Source: Clostridiales bacterium (lineage in GTDB: Bacteria > Bacillota > Clostridia > Oscillospirales > Oscillospiraceae). Taken from it: DNA of 18,615 nt. The notes under the pieces are model-generated. The model saw only the letters and a list, made by a program, of their open reading frames with translations, made no database searches and had not been told where the DNA came from. A program made the translations under genes and the position numbers. The DNA is taken from the NCBI GenBank assembly GCA_009774055.1, contig VSNB01000030.1, forward strand, positions 1 through 18,615. Reading direction: 5' to 3'. The first letter of the stretch is position 1. Every line of letters begins with the position of its first letter. Of this stretch, positions 13,977 to 18,615 are shown in pieces.

Positions 13977-14404
13977 TGGTTTTCCGCCCCCTCGATCGTA
14001 ATCTGACGCCAGTCCGGGTCCTCCGGACAGCGGGAAATGGTAACGCGGAGGGTTTCCGGCGGGAGGGCCCCACCGACCCGCTCGCTCCACTCCACGGCGC
14101 ATACGCCGCCCCGGGAGAGGTAATCCTCCCAGCCGATGTCGAAGAGGTCCTCCTCGTCTCCCAGGCGGTACATATCGAAGTGGAAGAGGGGGAGGGTTCC
14201 CTCGTATTCGTTGACGATAGTAAAGGTGGGGCTGGTAACCCGGCCCCGGAAACCCAGGCCCCTGGCAAGACCGCGGGTGAACGCGGTCTTACCCGCGCCC
14301 AGTCCTCCGGCGTAGGCGATGACGTCGCCGGCTCGCAGCCGGCAGGCGAGGGATTCGCCGATTTGTTCGGTTTCCTGTTCGTTGTGGGATAAAAAATTCA
14401 TCAT
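13973..14404 (-). CDS. tsaE: tRNA threonylcarbamoyladenosine biosynthesis ATPase TsaE
   Basis: A small P-loop ATPase of 143 residues that drives the TsaB-TsaD complex in t6A synthesis. The Walker A motif is GGLGAGKTAF (33-42), where most homologues have GDLGAGKT; SPTFTIVNEY (58-67), FHFDMYRL (75-81) and the VEWSER motif (104-109) are as expected. The start may be the ATG at 14404 or the adjacent ATG at 14401. The upstream ribosome-binding signal is weak (GAGAAAGA, 14415-14422) and abuts the first hairpin of the modular repeat, so the whole leader of this operon is repeat sequence. Confidence 0.95.
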   Translation of the reverse strand: MMNFLSHNEQETEQIGESLACRLRAGDVIAYAGGLGAGKTAFTRGLARGLGFRGRVTSPTFTIVNEYEGTLPLFHFDMYRLGDEEDLFDIGWEDYLSRGGVCAVEWSERVGGALPPETLRVTISRCPEDPDWRQITIEGAENQ

Positions 14405-14422
14405 AGCGGAAAATCTTTCTCT

Positions 14423-14690
14423 TCGCGCGCTCCGCGCGCGAACGGTAAATTCTTCTCAAATCGGCTTCCGGGCTCCCGCGCCCGGACGGCGGCCTGCTTT
14501 TGCCGCGCGGCAGCGATTATTCATGCCCGCATCGAGCGGTCACGAATAATTGATTGTTCGCGGCCACTCGATGTGGCCGTCGCAGAATCGTTGCTTCTTT
14601 TCGCTCACGCGAAAAGAAGGCCCCGCAGGGGCGGTACGAAAAAACCTTCAACGAAGAATGAAGAAAAAGCGGTGCGGCCCGCAGGGCCGC
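14423..14690 (-). repeat. Modular hairpin repeat family 1, copy 2 (short core)
   Basis: Modules in plus-strand order: A 14423-14441 (TCGCGCGC/GCGCGCGA), B 14468-14485 (CCGGGC/GCCCGG), C 14498-14513 (TGCCGC/GCGGCA, partly degraded), a core of two imperfect hairpins (14517-14549 and 14552-14589), D 14594-14619 (arms identical to 11426-11451), E 14620-14632 (GCCCC/GGGGC) and F 14674-14690 (identical to 11496-11512). It fills the entire gap between the SbcD-like gene and tsaE, which otherwise contains nothing. Confidence 0.85.
14662..14690 (-). terminator. Module F terminator of the ymdB operon
   Basis: GCGGCCC-TGC-GGGCCGC, then ACCGC and five T on the minus strand. It starts two bases after the stop of the SbcD-like gene, so the repeat supplies the operon's terminator. 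Confidence 0.8.
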
Positions 14691-14692
14691 GT

Positions 14693-15787
14693 TTATCCAA
14701 TGTCTCTCCCCTCCATCGCCGCCAGCCCGAACCGTACCGCCAGCGCAATCTCCTCCCTGGCTTCCTCCGAAGGGGCGGCGTCATACCGCCCCTTCATTTC
14801 CTGCAGAAACAGCCCCCGCAGGGTATCTTCTCCGGCCCTGGCCCACAGGGCCTGGGCCGGCCTTGTCTTGTCCCGCAGCTCCAGAGCGTAGAATTTTTCC
14901 CGGTACGCGCTCTCTAAGGCGGGGAGGTCAATCTCCGCCTCCTCCGCTTCGCCGGTGAAAATGATCCGGCAGATGTCCTGCTCCGCCGTCTCCGGCATCA
15001 CGGACTCCAGCGCCTCCCGGGGGGAGGCGTCCGTCACGTCCGCCTCCAGGATCCAATACCTGCGGCGGCAGAGCGGCATGAACGCCAGCGCCGCCCCTTC
15101 CCGGTCCACCGTCCCGGCCAATACGCCCTTGTCTCCCAACTCATCAAATCCCCGGCCCTCCGGACAGCCGGGATAGGCCCAGCAGGTGTCGCCGTCCTGC
15201 AGGACGCCGCTGTACTGATGGACGTGCCCCAGAGCCGCATAACAGGCACCGCTGGCGGACAAATGCTCCCGCAGGATGGGGCCGTAGGGGCTGGATGGGG
15301 CGCCCGCATCGCCGTGGAGGCAGAGAAGATGGGTCCTGCCGTCCTCGGGAGCGGAAAAGCCGGCCAGAGGCGGGCTCGTCCGCTCCGGCGAGGTGAAGGC
15401 CGCGCCGTGGACCACGCACGCAAAGTCCGGCAGCAGCACCGACTCTATGGCCTCGCTGCGGAAGATATGGACGTTCTCCGGCCAGTCGGTGGCGGCGTAA
15501 GGGCTGTGGGGGGTATAGGGGTCGTGGTTGCCCGGGGCGATGAACACCGGACAGCCCATGGACGCCAGCGCGGCCTTCAGCCGCTCCAGGGTTTCCGGAA
15601 ATACCCGCTCCCCGTCGAACAGGTCCCCCGCCAGCAGGACGATCTCCGCCTCTTCCGCCCGGACCAGGTCCGCCAGGCGGTCCGCCAGCTCCCGGCTCTC
15701 CCGGCGGCGCTCCCGGGCCTTGTCTGTTGGCAGGCCGCCGAAGGCGCTGTCCAGGTGAAAGTCGGCGGCATGTACGATCTTCGGCAT
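14693..15787 (-). CDS. SbcD/YhaO-like metallophosphoesterase (DNA repair nuclease)
   Basis: A 364-residue protein of the Mre11/SbcD calcineurin-like family, probably a metal-dependent nuclease acting on DNA ends. The five phosphoesterase motifs are present: ADFHLDS (8-14, Asp9 and His11), LAGDLFDGE (52-60), APGNHDPY (84-91), LHGD (157-160) and GHVHQYSG (187-194, His188 and His190). The segment AYPGCPEGRGFDELGDKG matches SbcD/YhaO proteins, followed by a C-terminal capping domain. The start is the ATG at 15787, with GGGAGGG six bases upstream; an in-frame ATG at 15811 precedes that site. It begins two bases after the YbaK-like stop. The usual SMC-like partner (SbcC/YhaN) is not in the window. 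Confidence 0.88.
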   Translation of the reverse strand: MPKIVHAADFHLDSAFGGLPTDKARERRRESRELADRLADLVRAEEAEIVLLAGDLFDGERVFPETLERLKAALASMGCPVFIAPGNHDPYTPHSPYAATDWPENVHIFRSEAIESVLLPDFACVVHGAAFTSPERTSPPLAGFSAPEDGRTHLLCLHGDAGAPSSPYGPILREHLSASGACYAALGHVHQYSGVLQDGDTCWAYPGCPEGRGFDELGDKGVLAGTVDREGAALAFMPLCRRRYWILEADVTDASPREALESVMPETAEQDICRIIFTGEAEEAEIDLPALESAYREKFYALELRDKTRPAQALWARAGEDTLRGLFLQEMKGRYDAAPSEEAREEIALAVRFGLAAMEGRDIG

Positions 15788-15789
15788 TC

Positions 15790-16263
15790 CTATCCCTCCC
15801 TCGGTTTGCATACGTCCACCCATCGGGTGGTTTCCGCATAGGTTTCCAGCTCCTGCAGGGTCAGCTCGATACATCTGTTGGAGCTGCCTGCGGCGGGCAG
15901 GACCGTGTCGAACCGCCGCAGGGACTCGTCCAGATAGACCTCCGTCCCCGGCTTCACCGCGAAGGGACACACGCCGCCCACGGCGTGGCCGATGCGCTCC
16001 ACCGCTTCGTCGGGGGTCAGCATCTTGGCCTTGCCGCCGAAGGCCGCTTTGTATTTTCCGTTGTCCACCTTCACATCCCCGGCGGCGACCACCAGAATGG
16101 TCCGGTCCTCCAGCTTGAAACTGAGGCTCTTGGCGATCCGGCCCGGTTCCACGCCGGCGGCCTGGGCCGCCAGCTCCACTGTGGCGGAGGACACGGTGAA
16201 CTCGTGAATCCGGTCCTCCATGCCGTACTGGGCAAAATACGCTTTTACGCGCTCGATTGACAT
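15790..16263 (-). CDS. YbaK/EbsC-family aminoacyl-tRNA deacylase
   Basis: A 157-residue protein of the YbaK/ProX editing superfamily, which hydrolyses mischarged aminoacyl-tRNA in trans (for example Cys- or Ala-tRNA-Pro). It shows the conserved Lys45 in GRIAKSLSFK (41-50), VDNGKYKAAFG (67-76), the GHAVGGVCPFA motif (92-102) and the closing PAAGSSNRCIELTLQEL. Which tRNA is edited cannot be read; this form is the short EbsC-like version rather than classical E. coli YbaK. AAAGGAGA lies about 12 bases before the ATG, a rather long gap. It is 18 bases downstream of the ASCH gene in the same operon. Confidence 0.9.
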   Translation of the reverse strand: MSIERVKAYFAQYGMEDRIHEFTVSSATVELAAQAAGVEPGRIAKSLSFKLEDRTILVVAAGDVKVDNGKYKAAFGGKAKMLTPDEAVERIGHAVGGVCPFAVKPGTEVYLDESLRRFDTVLPAAGSSNRCIELTLQELETYAETTRWVDVCKPREG

Positions 16264-16281
16264 AGGCTGTTCCGTTCTCCT

Positions 16282-16725
16282 TTACTCCGGCCAGACCCGC
16301 CGGAACTCCTCGCAGACCACCGGCAGTTCCGGGGTGAAGCGCAGTCCCGCCCCAGCCAGCTCCTCTGTGAAAAACGTCTCGTGGACCTGCCGCCAGTATG
16401 CCAGGGACCGGTCGCCCTCCCCCTCCCGGCGGGACTGCTCCGGGCCCACCGCCTGGAAGGGCGCGGTGAATACCCGCTCCGTCCGGATGACGCACACCGC
16501 CTCCTCTCGGCTGTCCAGGATGACGCTGTACTCCCCCGCCTCCGGCAGGGGTTCCCCCTCCAGGGCGTAAAGGGGATAGGCTGAGGCTGTGGCGGTCTTG
16601 ACTCCCGACAGGACCAGCCGGGCCAGTCCGTCCGGATCGCCGCCAAAAGCCCAGGCGTCATAGTCCGCACCCGCCGCCTCCGGATGCCCGGCGGCGTAGG
16701 CCGCCCACATCTGCTCCGCGTTCAT
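16282..16725 (-). CDS. ASCH-domain protein (YhfF-like)
   Basis: A 147-residue cytosolic protein of the ASCH (PUA-like) fold. GVKTATASAYPLY (41-53) and EGDRSLAYWRQVHETFF (103-119) are the signatures of the YhfF subgroup. ASCH proteins bind or act on RNA or modified nucleosides; the E. coli YqfB relative is an N4-acetylcytidine amidohydrolase, and Lys43 and Thr46 would correspond to its active region, but activity is not established for YhfF types. The ATG at 16725 overlaps the ymdB stop as ATGA, so it is coupled to ymdB. The RNA-related neighbours ymdB and YbaK suggest an RNA- or nucleotide-handling theme. Confidence 0.88.
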   Translation of the reverse strand: MNAEQMWAAYAAGHPEAAGADYDAWAFGGDPDGLARLVLSGVKTATASAYPLYALEGEPLPEAGEYSVILDSREEAVCVIRTERVFTAPFQAVGPEQSRREGEGDRSLAYWRQVHETFFTEELAGAGLRFTPELPVVCEEFRRVWPE

Positions 16726-17495
16726 CGGATATCAACTCTTTCCACGTCCACGCACAGGCCCGTGTCACTGTCCAGGCTGAACACCGCGCCCTGCATTTTG
16801 CAGGGCCCTTCGGGCACCTGGTACCGTCCGGACAGGCCGCCTAAAAACTGCTCCACGCTCTGTTCCGGCTTGATGCCCAGCACACCCTCGATGGGGCCCG
16901 TCATGCCCAGGTCGGTGATATACCCGGTGCCCTTGGGCATGATGCGCTCGTCGGCAGTGGGCACATGGGTATGGGTGCCCCACAGGGCGGAAACCTGGCC
17001 GTCCAGGTGGTAGGCCAGGGCCAGCTTCTCGCTGGTAGCCTCGGCGTGGAAATCCACCAGGGTGAACAGGGGCTTGTCCCATTTCAACAGCTGTCCGGCG
17101 ACGAGGAAGGGGTTGTCGGCGTTGAATTCCAGGCCGCACCGGCCGATGAGGTTCATCACCCCGATGCGGATCCGGCCGCAATCGTAGACGCCCCAGCCCT
17201 TGCCGGGGGCCCGGCCCGTATAGTTGGCGGGGCGCAGCAGGTAGGGGTCGTCGTCCAGCCGGGCGGCGATCTGGGGCTTGCTGAAGGCGTGGTTGCCCAG
17301 GGTCACCACGTCGGCCCCGGCGGCGTATATCTGGTCCACCCGCTCGGAGGTGATGCCGGTAACGGCGGCGTTCTCGCCGTTTACCACGGTGAAGTGGACC
17401 TCCTTCCACTTTTTCAAAGACCGCAGGGACGCCTCCAAATGGGCCAGCCCCGGTTCGCCCACCACGTCGCCTATGGCCAGAATACGGTAGATCAT
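16722..17495 (-). CDS. ymdB: YmdB-type metallophosphoesterase (2',3'-cyclic nucleotide phosphodiesterase)
   Basis: A 257-residue protein of the TIGR00282/YmdB family. In Bacillus subtilis YmdB is a cytosolic Fe-containing phosphodiesterase acting on 2',3'-cyclic nucleotides and influencing biofilm and sporulation decisions. Metal-site motifs are complete: IGDVVGEPG (8-16, Asp10), VVNGENAA (37-44), TLGNHAFSK (66-73), DFHAEATSEK (148-157) and WGTHTHVPTADE (172-183). Length is close to the 264 residues of B. subtilis. The start is the ATG at 17495, preceded by a GGGGGA site. It leads a four-gene operon and is divergent from the ECF-like gene. In many Firmicutes it follows rny; here it does not. 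Confidence 0.93.
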   Translation of the reverse strand: MIYRILAIGDVVGEPGLAHLEASLRSLKKWKEVHFTVVNGENAAVTGITSERVDQIYAAGADVVTLGNHAFSKPQIAARLDDDPYLLRPANYTGRAPGKGWGVYDCGRIRIGVMNLIGRCGLEFNADNPFLVAGQLLKWDKPLFTLVDFHAEATSEKLALAYHLDGQVSALWGTHTHVPTADERIMPKGTGYITDLGMTGPIEGVLGIKPEQSVEQFLGGLSGRYQVPEGPCKMQGAVFSLDSDTGLCVDVERVDIR

Positions 17496-17539
17496 TCCAT
17501 GTCCCCCTTTTATGAATTGACTTGCTTTATGCAAGAAAC

Positions 17540-17568
17540 AGTATATCCGTCTTTGGGAGAAAATGCAA
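17540..17568 (-). promoter_or_regulatory. Sigma-A type promoter of the ymdB operon
   Basis: On the minus strand TTGCAT (17563-17568), a 17-base spacer and TATACT (17540-17545). A small CTTGC/GCAAG hairpin follows in the leader about 38 bases long. It is divergent from the promoter at 17659-17687. Confidence 0.7.
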
Positions 17569-17658
17569 GGGGTGAAGCGCACCGGGAAACGAAATATCCC
17601 GGCGGCCCCGCCCGGGGGAGGCCAGGGGCCTTCCGGGTATGGGGCGGGCCCCGCGCCC

Positions 17659-17687
17659 TTGACTTTCCTCCGCCCCTGCGGTATCAT
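17659..17687 (+). promoter_or_regulatory. Sigma-A type promoter of the ECF-like gene
   Basis: TTGACT (17659-17664), a 17-base spacer and TATCAT (17682-17687). The leader of about 58 bases contains a CGGACG/CGTCCG hairpin (about 17705-17723) before the AGGAGG site. Strongly GC-rich inverted sequence (17590-17656) lies between the two divergent promoters. Confidence 0.75.
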
Positions 17688-17751
17688 GAACCCATTCAAA
17701 ACCGGCGGACGCGGAGAACGTCCGTCGCACAGGGAACAGGAGGACGTTTAT

Positions 17752-18288
17752 ATGAAATCTGCCGTAAACCGCCGGGCATTGTACATCACGGAAACTGCCG
17801 TCATGACAGCCCTGTTGATCGTCCTGCAGGCGGTTACCAAGCCTGCGGGTCAGTATGTCATCGGAACCTGCGTCAACGGAGTGCTGGCGGTTTCCGTGCT
17901 GGCGGTGGGGCTGTGGAGTGGCGTGACGGTGGCGGCGCTGTCGCCGTTTTTTGCCTTTTTGCTGGGTATCGGGCCCCAGCTGCCGCAGATTGTGCCCGCC
18001 ATCGCGGCGGGCAACCTGGTGTTCGTACTGCTGCTGGGCCTGCTGGCCGGAGGCGGGGAGGTTCCCCTGTGGCGGCGGGGTATCGCCTGGCTGGCGGCCG
18101 CCGCAGGCAAGTTTGCCGCGCTGTACCTGCTGGTGGTGAAGCTGCTGTGCGCGATCCTGCCGCTGAAGGAGCCTCAGGTTGCTATGTTTACGGCCATGTT
18201 TTCCTATCCCCAGCTGGTGACGGCGCTGGCCGGCGGCGGAATCGCGCTGCTGCTGACGCCCCTGATCCGGCGGGCGGTCAGGCGATAA
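17752..18288 (+). CDS. Small membrane protein, ECF transporter S-component-like
   Basis: A 178-residue hydrophobic protein with about six membrane segments (13-29, 41-57, 58-74, 83-100, 112-135, 150-170) and a basic C-terminus. Size, topology and the N-terminal pattern (ALYITETAVMTALLIVLQ) resemble substrate-binding S components of energy-coupling factor vitamin importers. The shared EcfA/A'/T module would be encoded elsewhere. I cannot identify the substrate, and no riboswitch I recognise precedes it. The ATG at 17752 has AGGAGG eight bases upstream; a longer upstream frame is non-conserved. The family call is moderate; an unrelated small membrane protein remains possible. Confidence 0.65.
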   Translation: MKSAVNRRALYITETAVMTALLIVLQAVTKPAGQYVIGTCVNGVLAVSVLAVGLWSGVTVAALSPFFAFLLGIGPQLPQIVPAIAAGNLVFVLLLGLLAGGGEVPLWRRGIAWLAAAAGKFAALYLLVVKLLCAILPLKEPQVAMFTAMFSYPQLVTALAGGGIALLLTPLIRRAVRR

Positions 18289-18370
18289 TGAAACTGGCGA
18301 GGCGCAAAGAAGCCGCCTCCTCTTGGCCTGCGATACGCTGACGCTGTTGGCGTTGAAGCCGTACCTATAG

Positions 18371-18470
18371 TATTATTTCCGAGCTTAAAGCTCGGAAATA
18401 ATACATTTGATGCAAGCCGTTTTGCTCGCCGCTGTAAACAGGCGGCAACCGCAAAACATGGCAAATATTA
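18371..18470 (+). repeat. Two-hairpin repeat family 3, copy 2
   Basis: It matches the reverse complement of 4319-4417 with one substitution and one extra G. It begins with the palindrome of 16-bp arms (TATTATTTCCGAGCTT, 18371-18403). The sequences flanking the two copies differ, so the boundaries are sharp. Confidence 0.9.
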
Positions 18471-18510
18471 GAAGCTGTACCAATAGGTGACGGTATGCAG
18501 ATTGGCGAGA

Positions 18511-18594
18511 AAAATTTTTTGTCTGGCAAGGAAGAAATTCGCAGGAATCCTGACGGATTTCAAGAGTTTCTGACGCAGCCAGACGAAAAATTTT
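18511..18594. repeat. Long nested hairpin at the window edge
   Basis: AAAATTTTTTGTCTGGC (18511-18527) pairs with GCCAGACGAAAAATTTT (18578-18594) over 17 positions with one G-U pair. Inside it, GAAATTCG-CAGGA and TCCTG-ACGGATTTC form a second hairpin. It looks like another structured repeat unit or RNA. Confidence 0.65.
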
Positions 18595-18615
18595 CCGTCA
18601 AGATACGTGCCGGCG

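Larger units (their letters stand above)
18289..18615. other. Repeat-rich end of the window
   Basis: No established gene. It holds the second copy of the two-hairpin repeat (18371-18470) and a separate long hairpin (18511-18594). An open frame from an ATG at 18495 runs off the end (40 codons, MQIGEKNFLSGKEEIRR...), without a ribosome-binding site and wholly overlapping the hairpin, so coding is doubtful. Confidence 0.55.

Noticed and set aside
16965..18341. Plus-strand 458-codon open frame
   Set aside because: Antisense to ymdB, then a shifted frame of the ECF-like gene; it crosses two divergent promoters.

Overview
This 18.6-kb window is GC-rich, densely coding bacterial chromosome. The gene set points to a spore-forming member of the Clostridia: a SpoVAF-type GerA-family protein, an AGGAGG-led set of Firmicute genes, a group III-like phosphofructokinase and a YmdB phosphodiesterase. 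The high GC and hairpin-rich intergenic repeats would suit the Oscillospiraceae (Flavonifractor/Lawsonibacter/Oscillibacter-like gut bacteria). That placement is inference from protein style, not a database match. I saw no rRNA, tRNA, CRISPR array, intact transposase or phage gene.

Layout. 1-257: 3' end of a GNAT acetyltransferase. 316-1389 (-): 6-phosphofructokinase with a clear housekeeping promoter. 1533-2951 (-): SpoVAF-like spore membrane protein with a candidate sigma-G promoter. 3225-4142 (-): zinc-ribbon/TM/BIG2 surface protein. 4488-5876 (+): YfcC-type carrier. 5952-6761 (+): TIM-barrel amidohydrolase with its own promoter. 6980-10943 (-): a four-gene operon (response regulator, histidine kinase, unknown membrane-anchored protein, VanY-like D,D-carboxypeptidase), probably a cell-wall sensing unit. 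10944-11732: 0.8 kb of stacked hairpins holding a 280-bp rod-like element. 11733-about 12500 (-): an ABC-exporter ATPase remnant. 12587-14404 (-): tsaE-tsaB-upp. 14693-17495 (-): ymdB, an ASCH-domain gene, a YbaK-like gene and an SbcD-like nuclease. 17752-18288 (+): an ECF-type S-component-like membrane protein, divergent from ymdB. 18289-18615: repeats.

The most unusual content is intergenic. Three repeat families each occur twice. (i) A modular hairpin chain (10962-11512 and 14423-14690) has near-identical outer modules but different central cores; in both copies it separates a terminator from the next gene's ribosome-binding region. (ii) A 53-bp block plus a 23-bp block flank unrelated spacers (3089-3208 and 6821-6977). 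(iii) A two-hairpin element of about 100 bp is present in opposite orientation 14 kb apart (4319-4417 and 18371-18470) and could support inversion of everything between. None is recognisable as a named element by reading alone. They are the best candidates for undescribed biology here, with the VanY-linked two-component operon and its unrecognised third protein next.
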